A DNA stretch of 10,135 nt from Alphaproteobacteria bacterium (GTDB lineage Bacteria > Pseudomonadota > Alphaproteobacteria > ATCC43930 > CGMCC-115725). Under the pieces are notes generated by a model. It did no database searches. It saw nothing but the letters and a program-made list of their open reading frames with translations, and had not been told where the DNA came from. Location: NCBI GenBank assembly GCA_030039975.1, contig JASHUO010000279.1:1-10135 (forward strand), read 5' to 3'. Of this stretch, positions 1 to 6,220 are shown in pieces. The stretch's first letter is position 1; each line of letters starts with the position of its first letter. A program made the position numbers and the translations under genes.

Positions 1-164
1 GACGCGCTGGAGCTGTCGGCGCTCGTTGAGCTGGCGCTGGATGTCCCGGCACCGTCGGTATTGAGTTGTCCACTTTGCTGTGACTGCATCTGGGCCATCT
101 TTTGTGCAGCGAGCTGCTGCATCAAGGAGACGAGATCAGATGACGAAACGCTCGAAACTGACAT
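1..164 (-). CDS. Ser/Gln-rich small protein, N-terminal part only (3' end outside window)
   Basis: The reading frame opens with ATG at 164 and stays open to the left edge (54 codons seen). It is preceded by a strong AAGGAG at 173-178, 8 nt from the start. The visible part begins MSVSSVSSSDLVSLMQQLAA, then has a Gln/Met-rich helix-like stretch (about residues 14-31) and a Ser/Thr/Ala/Asp-rich low-complexity run (about 36-54). No signal peptide or membrane segment is visible in this part. I do not recognise the family. Ser-rich N-termini of this kind occur in some alphaproteobacterial EF-hand or hypothetical proteins, but no calcium-binding loop lies inside the window, so that is only a guess. 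It lies 42 nt downstream of the TPR gene on the same strand and may share its transcript. The gene call rests on the RBS, the open frame and the absence of a competing gene. Confidence 0.6.
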   Translation of the reverse strand, partial: MSVSSVSSSDLVSLMQQLAAQKMAQMQSQQSGQLNTDGAGTSSASSTSADSSSA

Positions 165-206
165 GAGAGGTGCTCCTTTGTGTTACGACGTCTGCGCTTA
201 ACAGAG

Positions 207-2069
207 TCAATTCATGCATGGGCTGGTTGAGTGAGGCGGGATTCTCGCGGGAGTTCCGACAAGGAACGGAGGTGGCCATGACGGATCGCCCGACGAAACG
301 ATGATGCTTAATTTGTCAATTAACGCCTCGCGGACACGGGCGACGACGCTTTCCCATGCACCCGGACGCGGCTGGCGGAAGATGCGCAAACTTGGATACC
401 AGGGACTGTCTTCGCGGTCTCGCAGCCAGCGCCAGCAGGTATCGAAACGATTAAGCAGCCAGACGGGCTTGCCGATCGCAGCGGCGAGGTGAGCGACCGC
501 CGTATCGACGCTGATCACCAGATCGAGATTGGCGATAAGCGCGGCTGTATCCGCAAAGTCACGGCATTGATCCATATGGTCGACAAACCGCAGCGCCGCC
601 GGTGCCGCTGGTCCTGCCTTCTGCAAGCTGAAAAACCGTGTGTCCTCCAAATCCGCGAGCGGCGTTAAATACTCGGGCGGCATGGAGCGTCTGCGATCCG
701 TGGCGGCCAGATCCGGCGTATGGCGCTGGGGTTTTCCGGCCCAGACGAGACCGACCTTCAAACAATCATCATATTCCGCCAGCCGGCCGCGCCATATCGA
801 TATGGCTTCATCAGCGGCGGCCAGATATGGATTGCGGGCGGGTACGGTCTCAAGGCTCGTATCGAAAACCAACGGCAGACTTAACAACGGGCAATGCAGA
901 TCAAAGTGGGGTAAAGGTTCGCCGCGGGCGATGACGGTTTCGACGCCGGCCAGAGATTTCATCAGATTGGCCAACGGCGGCTGCACTTCAAGAATGATGC
1001 GCAAGCCGCGCTCGGCCGCAAGCGTCGCATAACGGCAGAACTGTATCGTATCGCCGAAACCCTGCTCGGCATGAAGGAGAAGCGTTTTTCCCTTGGCAAG
1101 CTCGCCCTGCCACAGGGGTTGCGCGAAGGAACGAAAGCCGGAAGCAAGCTGATTGCTTTTCCAGCGCCATTCATATTCGCGCCAGCCCTCCTGCAAGCGT
1201 CCTGCCGCCATCAGGGCAAGGGCGAGATTGTGATGGTTGTCACCGGTATCTCTAAGTTGAACGGCGTGTCGATAGGACAGAATGGCTTCGTCCATCTCGC
1301 CGCAATCCTTCAGCGCATTGCCGAGATTGTTGCGGGCTTCGGCATAAATCGGCCGCAAGGTTAGCGCTTTCCGGAAACAGTTCGCGCTTTCCTCAAACTG
1401 GCCGCGTAGACGAAAAATAATCCCGAGATTATTCCAGGCTTCGGGATAATCAGGCTTCTGCTTCAGGGCGTGATTATAGAATTGCTGGGCTTCATCGAGC
1501 ATATTGAGCGCTGCAAGTGACACGCCGATATTGTTATAGGCCATAAGGCAGTCGGGCTGCGCGACAATCGCCCGGTGGAAAAATAGTATGGCTGCGGCAT
1601 AGCGTTTTTGATCGTTCAAAAGCGTACCGAGATTGTTCAGCGTCTCTGCATGTTTCGGGTTGAGCGCCAGCACGCGCATGTAGGCTCTCATTGCTCGGTC
1701 ATCGTCACCAAGGATCTTCAGCGCGTTACCCAAGTGATAAAAGGACTCCACATGCTTTGAATTGATCGTCACGGCACGATGAAGGGCCCTTAGCGCTTCG
1801 GGGTATTTCGACCGTTCCATCAGGGTCAGCGCATAATGGCACAACACATCGGGGGAGTTGGGTTGCACGTCGAGCGACCTCTTGAGCCATTTCATCCCCG
1901 CCAGCGGGCGACCGAGCTTGCATTCGATCAGTCCCATGACATGCAAGTAAACGGGATCATTAGGACACCTTCGGAGGTTGGCGCGGCAGCTTTCGCGGAT
2001 TTTTTTAAGCCGCCTGAGCTTGTCGCCTTCGCGGCGCTCGGAAAATACTTTCGAAGTCCTGGTTCGCAT
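207..2069 (-). CDS. TPR-repeat protein with C-terminal glycosyltransferase-like domain
   Basis: A 620-residue protein. After a basic N-terminus (1-35) there are about eight consecutive 34-residue TPR units from about 40 to 305. They show the usual spacing of Gly8/Ala20/Pro32-type positions, for example LNNLGTLLNDQKRYAAAILF and WNNLGIIFRLRGQFEESANC. From about 318 the sequence changes to a glycosyltransferase-family-9/heptosyltransferase-like fold: W-Q-G-E-L, then TLLLHAEQGFGDTIQFCRYA (329-348), LVWAGKP (441-447), and the nucleotide-sugar-binding-like ISVDTAVAHLAAAIGKPVW (519-537). This TPR-plus-GT9-like layout is common in proteobacteria and is usually annotated as a TPR protein. Transfer of a sugar or role in surface polysaccharide or protein glycosylation is inference; acceptor and donor are unknown. 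No signal peptide is seen, so it is probably cytoplasmic. The start at 2069 has only a weak GAG upstream, and the frame stays open further upstream, so the N-terminus is uncertain. The last ~25 residues are Pro-rich. Confidence 0.9.
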   Translation of the reverse strand: MRTRTSKVFSERREGDKLRRLKKIRESCRANLRRCPNDPVYLHVMGLIECKLGRPLAGMKWLKRSLDVQPNSPDVLCHYALTLMERSKYPEALRALHRAVTINSKHVESFYHLGNALKILGDDDRAMRAYMRVLALNPKHAETLNNLGTLLNDQKRYAAAILFFHRAIVAQPDCLMAYNNIGVSLAALNMLDEAQQFYNHALKQKPDYPEAWNNLGIIFRLRGQFEESANCFRKALTLRPIYAEARNNLGNALKDCGEMDEAILSYRHAVQLRDTGDNHHNLALALMAAGRLQEGWREYEWRWKSNQLASGFRSFAQPLWQGELAKGKTLLLHAEQGFGDTIQFCRYATLAAERGLRIILEVQPPLANLMKSLAGVETVIARGEPLPHFDLHCPLLSLPLVFDTSLETVPARNPYLAAADEAISIWRGRLAEYDDCLKVGLVWAGKPQRHTPDLAATDRRRSMPPEYLTPLADLEDTRFFSLQKAGPAAPAALRFVDHMDQCRDFADTAALIANLDLVISVDTAVAHLAAAIGKPVWLLNRFDTCWRWLRDREDSPWYPSLRIFRQPRPGAWESVVARVREALIDKLSIIVSSGDPSWPPPFLVGTPARIPPHSTSPCMN

Positions 2070-2343
2070 GATGATGTGCTCTACGCGAAGATGTTGAGCA
2101 AAGGGTCTGTGCCGTCGCTGGTGCCGGTGAGGTTTGACGTCGCGAAGTAGTTGGTACTGATCGGCGAGGGCGACATTGGCGAGCTCTTGCGCAAGAAATC
2201 CCGCACAACATCAAGCAAGCCTCGTGCCACAAAACCAGGAATCTGAAATGGCGCTAATGTCCAATACCGCACGATTTGTAAGGGGAATCTTTTGACGAGC
2301 AATCGCACTACCTGGCACAAAATGCCGCGCACAGAATTGCCAC
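2070..2343. other. Intergenic region, no supported gene
   Basis: This 274-bp gap separates the HxlR stop from the TPR start. On the minus strand more than one frame is open. One runs from an ATG at 2356, inside the HxlR gene, to a stop at 2081 (91 codons), and the TPR frame itself extends upstream past 2160. None has a recognisable family or a convincing ribosome site. The stretch is moderate in GC, like the genes flanking it. It presumably carries the promoter of the TPR gene. It may also hold worn-down coding sequence, but I cannot show that. Confidence 0.3.
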
Positions 2344-2691
2344 CTACGATTTGCAATTGGCTTCGCCGAACAATTCAGAGACTCTATCGGGCAGCTCTTC
2401 TCCCCACTCATATAACGCGGTGACAATCGGGCGGAGCGCCAGGCCCGTGCCTGTAAGCCGATATTCTATTTTGACCGGAAATTCGTTCAGCACCTTGCGC
2501 GCAATGATCCCTGCTTGTTCAAGCCTGCGTAAATCCAGCGCGAGCATGCGCTGCGAGATCTTTGGCACATCCTTTTCCAGATCGCTGAAACGTCGAGGTC
2601 CGTCGAGCAAAAAATGGACGAGCATCAACCGCCATCGTCCCCCGATGATGCGTAAGGCTCGCTCCAGCGGGTCGACACTGATGATCGGCAT
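2344..2691 (-). CDS. HxlR-family winged-helix transcriptional regulator
   Basis: A 115-residue protein covering the whole HxlR domain (family usually 100-130 residues). Visible hallmarks are DPLERALRIIGGRWRLMLVH (7-26), the G-P-R-R-F-S-D-L helix start (31-38), ISQRMLALDLRRLEQAGII (45-63; recognition helix and wing), and EYRLTGTGLAL (76-86) followed by L-Y-E-W (93-96), the C-terminal dimerisation helix. HxlR proteins bind DNA as dimers and often act on a neighbouring metabolic or redox gene. The conserved N-terminal cysteine that usually starts the C-P-V-E motif is replaced by Asp7, and the only cysteine is near the C-terminus (Cys113). Thiol sensing at the classical position is therefore unlikely. 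The start is supported by AGGAG at 2702-2706, 10 nt upstream. Its target is unknown; the upstream dyads at 2791-2836 and the flavin enzyme gene at 2961-4310 are the obvious candidates. Confidence 0.93.
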   Translation of the reverse strand: MPIISVDPLERALRIIGGRWRLMLVHFLLDGPRRFSDLEKDVPKISQRMLALDLRRLEQAGIIARKVLNEFPVKIEYRLTGTGLALRPIVTALYEWGEELPDRVSELFGEANCKS

Positions 2692-2790
2692 TAGTGCCTG
2701 TCTCCTGTGGGCGTCGCTCCAAATTGCGTGACGAATTTCGCGTGCGGCACTTAACGCAGTCTGAAAGAATCGACCGACGCTGCAGAGAAG

Positions 2791-2836
2791 TTGTAACGCG
2801 CGTTTTCAGAGCGCGCTGTCGAAACACTTTGTTACA
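2791..2836. promoter_or_regulatory. Nested inverted repeats upstream of the HxlR gene (candidate operator)
   Basis: TGTAAC at 2792-2797 is repeated in inverted form as GTTACA at 2831-2836. Between them lies a second dyad, GCGCG (2798-2802) and CGCGC (2812-2816), with a 9-nt AT-rich centre. The block lies about 100-145 nt before the HxlR start codon. HxlR regulators commonly bind dyads near their own promoter, so autoregulation is plausible. No clear -10/-35 pair was found, and the assignment is inference only. Confidence 0.25.
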
Positions 2837-2891
2837 CTTTTGGGGACTGGTCGGTGCCGCGCAGACGATGATGCCGCGGGCTCCTCGGTTG

Positions 2892-2909
2892 CGGCACCGG
2901 CGGGCGCCG
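2892..2909 (-). terminator. GC-rich stem-loop downstream of the flavin enzyme gene
   Basis: On the minus strand this is a 7-bp stem (CGGCGCC / GGTGCCG, one G-T pair) with a 4-nt loop, about 50 nt past the stop codon of the flavin enzyme gene. There is no T-tract after it, so it is at best a weak or factor-assisted terminator and could be chance in GC-rich DNA. Confidence 0.2.
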
Positions 2910-2960
2910 GGATGCAGCCCCGCGCAATCGGCGGCAGTGACGGCGATCCCCTCGTCGGGA

Positions 2961-4310
2961 TTACATCTTGGCCATTACCGCCAGCACGCGCTGCACCAGC
3001 GCCGGATCCCGATAGACGCTGCGCGGCTTCAATAGGTGCTGAACCTCCGCGGTTAGCTTGTGCACGGCGGCATCTTCCGCGGCGAGTCGGGTCAGGGCCA
3101 TGCCGAACTTGAGCGTCGCCTCAAAATCCGCCGGGCGCTGTCCCCGCGTATCCGGATAGATGAAATCCAGGTTGGCCACCGACCATGGCGTCTCGATCAG
3201 CGCTGGAACCTCGGCAAAGAAGCTCGGCGCCAGCGTGGCGAGCGGATCGCTCTCCCGCGCCAGTCTCGCCAGCAGCGTCCCGAGCAGGCAGGCCTCCTGG
3301 GCGGCGACGCTCATGCCTTGGCCGTAGACCGGGTTGAATTGACAGATCGCGTCGGCGATGGGCAGGAGCCCGCGCGGGAAGCCGTCGAGCCGCTCGAAAT
3401 GACGCCAGATGCTGCCGCGGAAGCGGTAGCGTACGACCTCGCGGAGCCGCGTGGCGTGCTTGATCGCATTGTAGATCGTCGGCGTCCGCAGCTCCCGCGC
3501 ATAAGTCAGGTAACCCTCGACATCGCCGGGTGGTGCATCGCCATGGAAGCCGCCGAAGCTCGCCATCCAGCGGTTGCCCTCGAGCGGCAACATCAACCCG
3601 CCGCGGGCGCTCTGAGGCGCCTGGCCGAAGGTCATGACACCCTTCCAATCGGTCGGGGCGTCGTTCGGGATGGCAAAGACGCAGGTGCCATAACTGAAAT
3701 CGACGCCAATGGTGGTCTCTTCCGGCGGCGGCCGGCCGATCGATTGCAGGAGCCCGAGCGTGAGGGCGCCGCGCCCGGAGGCGTCGACCACGAGATCAGC
3801 CGCAAGCGTCTCGCCCGCGCCGTCGTCATTCTCGAAGCGCACGCCGGTGACTGCCGTGCCTTCTGCCGTCGTCAACATTTCCTGGACCCGGCAGCGTTGC
3901 CTCAGGACGACGTTCGCCAGGCCCTGGACGCGCCGTCGCACGGCGAACTCAATGGCTGGCCGCGAGATGGCGTAGCCGACCCAGCCGAGATCGCGCTGCG
4001 GGAAGGGATCATAGCCCGGGCGCTCCACGCGAATGTCGAGGCCGGCGCGTAGCGGCACAGCGCCCGCCCGCACCAGGTCCTGCTCGAAGCCGGGGAAGAG
4101 CTCGCCGAGCGCGCGCTGGCCGCTGGTCAACAGCGCATGCACATGCGGCGCCTGCGGCGTCCCCGGGCGATGGGCCGGCTCGGTGGGCAGCGCGTCACGC
4201 TCCAAGACCGCTACCTCTTCGAAGTGCGGGGCGAGCGCACCGGCGGCGGTGAGTCCACCGATGCCGGCGCCGATCACGACTGCCTGTTTGCCGACCAAAG
4301 TGGACGCCAC
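2961..4310 (-). CDS. FAD-dependent monooxygenase/oxidoreductase
   Basis: A 449-residue flavoprotein counted from GTG 4310. The N-terminal Rossmann dinucleotide-binding motif VVIGAGIGGLTAAGAL (11-26; Gly14, Gly16, Gly19) is followed by VLERD, whose Glu37 would bind the FAD ribose. LVVDASGRGAL (about 173-183) matches the middle motif of group A-type flavin hydroxylases. LLPIADAICQFNPVYGQGMS (315-334) is the second FAD-contact motif, with Asp320. These mark the p-hydroxybenzoate hydroxylase/squalene epoxidase-like fold, which uses NAD(P)H and O2 to hydroxylate or epoxidise organic substrates. The F-N-P-x-Y-G-Q-G-M variant is typical of uncharacterised FAD-dependent oxidoreductases. The substrate cannot be read from sequence. 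No signal peptide is seen, so it is probably cytosolic. The frame also has an ATG at 4340, but GTG at 4310 has a much better ribosome site. Transcription is probably separate from the HxlR gene 269 bp downstream. Confidence 0.87.
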   Translation of the reverse strand: MASTLVGKQAVVIGAGIGGLTAAGALAPHFEEVAVLERDALPTEPAHRPGTPQAPHVHALLTSGQRALGELFPGFEQDLVRAGAVPLRAGLDIRVERPGYDPFPQRDLGWVGYAISRPAIEFAVRRRVQGLANVVLRQRCRVQEMLTTAEGTAVTGVRFENDDGAGETLAADLVVDASGRGALTLGLLQSIGRPPPEETTIGVDFSYGTCVFAIPNDAPTDWKGVMTFGQAPQSARGGLMLPLEGNRWMASFGGFHGDAPPGDVEGYLTYARELRTPTIYNAIKHATRLREVVRYRFRGSIWRHFERLDGFPRGLLPIADAICQFNPVYGQGMSVAAQEACLLGTLLARLARESDPLATLAPSFFAEVPALIETPWSVANLDFIYPDTRGQRPADFEATLKFGMALTRLAAEDAAVHKLTAEVQHLLKPRSVYRDPALVQRVLAVMAKM

Positions 4311-4315
4311 GCCCG

Positions 4316-4323
4316 CTCCCCCC
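4316..4323 (-). promoter_or_regulatory. Ribosome binding site that favours GTG start 4310
   Basis: GGGGGGAG on the minus strand lies 5 nt before GTG at 4310. The in-frame ATG at 4340 has only a weak CAGG upstream and would add ten residues (MGECIAGGAG) in front of the Rossmann strand. These residues are not needed for the fold. Confidence 0.5.
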
Positions 4324-4373
4324 GCTATACACTCCCCCATCGAGAGTGCCTGGGCCGACCAAACATATCGCAG

Positions 4374-4385
4374 CGCATTAATGCG
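4374..4385. repeat. 12-bp perfect palindrome CGCATTAATGCG
   Basis: Each half is the exact reverse complement of the other. It lies 64 nt upstream of the GTG start of the flavin enzyme gene, a position suitable for an operator. Its AT-rich centre with GC arms is typical of dimeric regulator sites. No regulator is assigned. Confidence 0.35.
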
Positions 4386-4570
4386 GGGAAGGCAGGCTCA
4401 ATTCATGCACGCATGCTTGATCAGAAATGCAAGGTGCGCGGTGCCCGCGTGCTCGCTATGTCACGTCGGTTCCACCGCTCGCCAATCACCTCCCGGAAAA
4501 TCCCTCGTTCTCGACCCGAAGGCGCGCGAGCCGTGACTCCCTCGACTTATTGGAGAGCGCGCAAATCTGT

Positions 4571-4588
4571 TGCGCCGCCGGCGGCGCA
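4571..4588. repeat. 18-bp perfect palindrome TGCGCCGCCGGCGGCGCA
   Basis: Two 9-nt arms are exact reverse complements with no spacer. It lies 68 nt upstream of the ATG of the ExeA-like gene. Because it has no loop it would be a poor terminator hairpin. It could be an operator or a cruciform-prone site. GC-rich DNA makes such words somewhat more likely by chance. Confidence 0.4.
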
Positions 4589-4656
4589 GTTGGGGAGATC
4601 GTTAACGCTTCAGGCTCAATAAGCGCAGGTCCTGAACGCAAGCCAGGGGCCCGACC

Positions 4657-5805
4657 ATGACCGCTCTTGTCGAGCGCGGGGCCGATCCGTTCGGCGATGC
4701 CGCCCCGCGGACGCGCTACTTCGAGACTGATGCCCACTACCGCCGCGTGGCGGCGGATCTGCGCGTCTTATTCGCGCGCCGGCGCGGCCTGATTTTCGTC
4801 ACCGCCGACCCCGCGCCAGACGGCGCGCGCCTCAAAGCGAGACTCGTCGGGGGTGGGCCCATGCGGGCCGGCGTCGCCCGCGCCGAACCCGGCATTTCCT
4901 TCTACGACCTGATGCAGCGCTATGCGAACGATCTGGGCCTTGGCGACGACGGCCGCGGCTATTGGTCTGTCCAGGAACGCCTCGCCGCCGACGCCAAAGG
5001 CGGCACCGCCTCGGTGCTCCTCGTCGAAGACGCCGACGCGCTCGACGACTACGTCTTCGACCAGATCGACCGCTTCGCCAAGGACGCGCCGCAAGCCCCG
5101 CTGCCCGTGCTGCTGCTGGGGTCCTCGCGCCTGCCCCAGCGCGACGGTCTCGGATTCGTCACCTCCTCAGTCGTCGGCCGCGTGGCGTTCACTCGCCCAA
5201 CCTCCGACGAGATCCCCGACTACCTTCGCTGGCGACTCACGCAGGCCGGCCTTCCCAAGGATGCGCTTTCCGACGCGGCGCTCGCTGAGATCGCAGTCGA
5301 AGCCGGGGACGACCTCGCTTCGGCTGACCGGCTTGCTGCGCAGGCGCTCGTGCAGCCCCGCGCGACTGAGCTTCCGGATGATCCGACGAGAGCGGCGCGG
5401 TGCGCGTCGATGCGTTCCGCGAAAACTGCGCCAGCCGCATCAGCGCTTGCCGCGCCGGAAACGGTCCTGCAGCTTGAGCTGTCGGCCTCAATATCGGGGG
5501 ACCGACTTCCCGCCCTCTTGGAACATTCGAACGCGCCTTTGTCGCCGGACGCCGCGCGCCGAGGCTTGAGACCGCTCGCGGCGGCGGCTTGCGTCGCGGC
5601 CGTCGCCCTCGCCGGAACAGCCATCGTTCTCGCCGGACCGCACGAGCGCCGGGACGCGCCGCGCCGGGCGGCCGTTGTGGTGGCGCCGATGCCGGCAGCG
5701 ATGGTCTCGGTCGCCTCGAGGCCAGCCCCCCCGATGGAGCCGGACGAAGCGCCGCCGCCGGTGCCGCCTTTGAGCGCGATGATGCCGATGCCGTCGATCC
5801 GGTAA
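4657..5805 (+). CDS. ExeA/GspA-like AAA+ relative, Walker motifs degenerate, membrane-anchored
   Basis: A 382-residue protein with AGGGG at 4645-4649, 7 nt before the ATG. Residues 9-235 follow the order of ExeA/GspA (type II secretion) and TniB-like ATPases. These are a D-P-F and R-Y-F-E-T-D-A-H-Y-R-R start (10-30), RRGLIFVTA (42-50) where the P-loop strand should be, ASVLLVEDADALDDYVFDQI (118-137) at Walker B, LPVLLLGSS (149-157) as sensor-1 strand, and DEIPDYLRWRLTQAGL (184-199) for the lid. The Walker A Gly-Lys-Thr is absent: DPAPDGARLK (51-60) stands in its place. Walker B reads E-D rather than D-E. ATP hydrolysis is therefore doubtful. A single membrane helix follows at about 306-326 (PLAAAACVAAVALAGTAIVL). 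The C-terminal ~55 residues are Pro/Met-rich and probably periplasmic, but lack the peptidoglycan-binding domain of ExeA. No secretion genes lie nearby. Function is unknown; a scaffold or regulatory role is inference. Confidence 0.8.
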   Translation: MTALVERGADPFGDAAPRTRYFETDAHYRRVAADLRVLFARRRGLIFVTADPAPDGARLKARLVGGGPMRAGVARAEPGISFYDLMQRYANDLGLGDDGRGYWSVQERLAADAKGGTASVLLVEDADALDDYVFDQIDRFAKDAPQAPLPVLLLGSSRLPQRDGLGFVTSSVVGRVAFTRPTSDEIPDYLRWRLTQAGLPKDALSDAALAEIAVEAGDDLASADRLAAQALVQPRATELPDDPTRAARCASMRSAKTAPAASALAAPETVLQLELSASISGDRLPALLEHSNAPLSPDAARRGLRPLAAAACVAAVALAGTAIVLAGPHERRDAPRRAAVVVAPMPAAMVSVASRPAPPMEPDEAPPPVPPLSAMMPMPSIR

Positions 5806-5823
5806 GCGGCTCGAGCGCCCCGA

Positions 5824-5866
5824 CGGCCGCTCCTCCGTTGGTAGCAATCGCGTAGCGGCCGATTTT
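5824..5866 (+). terminator. Candidate intrinsic terminator after the ExeA-like gene
   Basis: An 8-bp perfect stem CGGCCGCT (5824-5831) / AGCGGCCG (5854-5861) is followed directly by ATTTTG. It lies 18 nt after the stop codon and between convergent genes. The 22-nt loop is long for an intrinsic terminator. A second, overlapping pairing (AGCGGC at 5805-5810 with GCCGCT at 5826-5831) competes with it. The call is moderate to weak. Confidence 0.35.
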
Positions 5867-5966
5867 GTCCACCGCGGCGAGGCTTTGTTTAGGCCGGGTG
5901 CCGTACATAGGCGCGATATGACGCGACCCGTTCCTCCGTCAGGGCCTTCATTCGGCAATCTCCCGA

Positions 5967-6215
5967 TCAGCCGCCGGCGATCTTCGGGATCAGCCAGATC
6001 TCGCTCCCAGGCTTCAGCGGCGCATGGTAAGCGTCCTGATAGATCTCGCCGTCGATGGCAATCGCCATGCTCTCCTCGATTTGCCGCCCCAAGCCGGGAA
6101 AGCGCTGGTCGAGCTCGAGGATGAGGCGGAGGAAAGTGTCGGCCTCGACATCGAGCGCGGTCTCGCCATGGGTGAAGCGCTTCACGGCGTTGCCGGCGAT
6201 GTTGATGCGCGGCAT
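5967..6215 (-). CDS. MoaD/ThiS-family ubiquitin-fold sulfur carrier
   Basis: An 82-residue protein starting MPRINIAGNAVKRFTHGETA and ending PGSEIWLIPKIAGG. Length, the internal AIDGEIYQDA strand-turn-strand, the L-K-P-G-S-E-I-W-L-I-P end strand and the terminal Gly-Gly are typical of MoaD/ThiS beta-grasp proteins. In these, an E1-like enzyme (MoeB/ThiF) adenylates the Gly-Gly carboxylate and it then carries sulfur as a thiocarboxylate. MoaD partners MoaE in molybdopterin synthase. The start lies 5 nt after the stop of the molybdopterin subunit gene, with GGAG inside that gene's last codons, so the two are translationally linked. An upstream in-frame ATG at 6440 would add 75 Arg/Gly-rich residues that only mirror the neighbouring gene, so it was rejected. 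As fourth gene of a molybdenum hydroxylase operon it probably serves that enzyme's cofactor. No MoaE or MoeB gene is in the window. Confidence 0.88.
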   Translation of the reverse strand: MPRINIAGNAVKRFTHGETALDVEADTFLRLILELDQRFPGLGRQIEESMAIAIDGEIYQDAYHAPLKPGSEIWLIPKIAGG

Positions 6216-6220
6216 CGCCG

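Larger units (their letters stand above)
4311..4656. promoter_or_regulatory. Divergent intergenic region
   Basis: This 346-bp region lies between two divergent genes (flavin enzyme leftward, ExeA-like rightward), so it must hold both promoters. It contains a 12-bp perfect palindrome at 4374-4385 and an 18-bp perfect palindrome at 4571-4588. A cluster of short self-complementary words (GCATGC, TGATCA) lies around 4410-4422. I could not pick a convincing sigma70 pair for either direction. Open frames on both strands here lack ribosome sites and family signatures and are not called as genes. Confidence 0.4.

Noticed and set aside
205..210. TTGACT as -35 of a promoter for the left-edge small protein
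   Set aside because: Any -10 at normal spacing would put the transcript start on top of the ribosome site, and no good -10 is present.
2081..2356. 91-codon minus-strand open frame between the HxlR and TPR genes
   Set aside because: It begins inside the HxlR gene, has no ribosome site and no family signature. Other frames here are open too.
3060..4052. 330-codon plus-strand open frame opposite the flavin enzyme
   Set aside because: It is antisense to strong FAD motifs, and its composition is typical of a shadow frame.
4427..4660. 77-codon plus-strand open frame whose TGA overlaps the ATG of the ExeA-like gene
   Set aside because: The ATGA overlap is suggestive of coupling, but there is no ribosome site, the content is low-complexity, and it crosses the 18-bp palindrome.
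5237..5908. 223-codon minus-strand open frame opposite the ExeA-like gene
   Set aside because: It is Arg/Pro/Ala-rich with no ribosome site and lies antisense to a protein with clear domain order.
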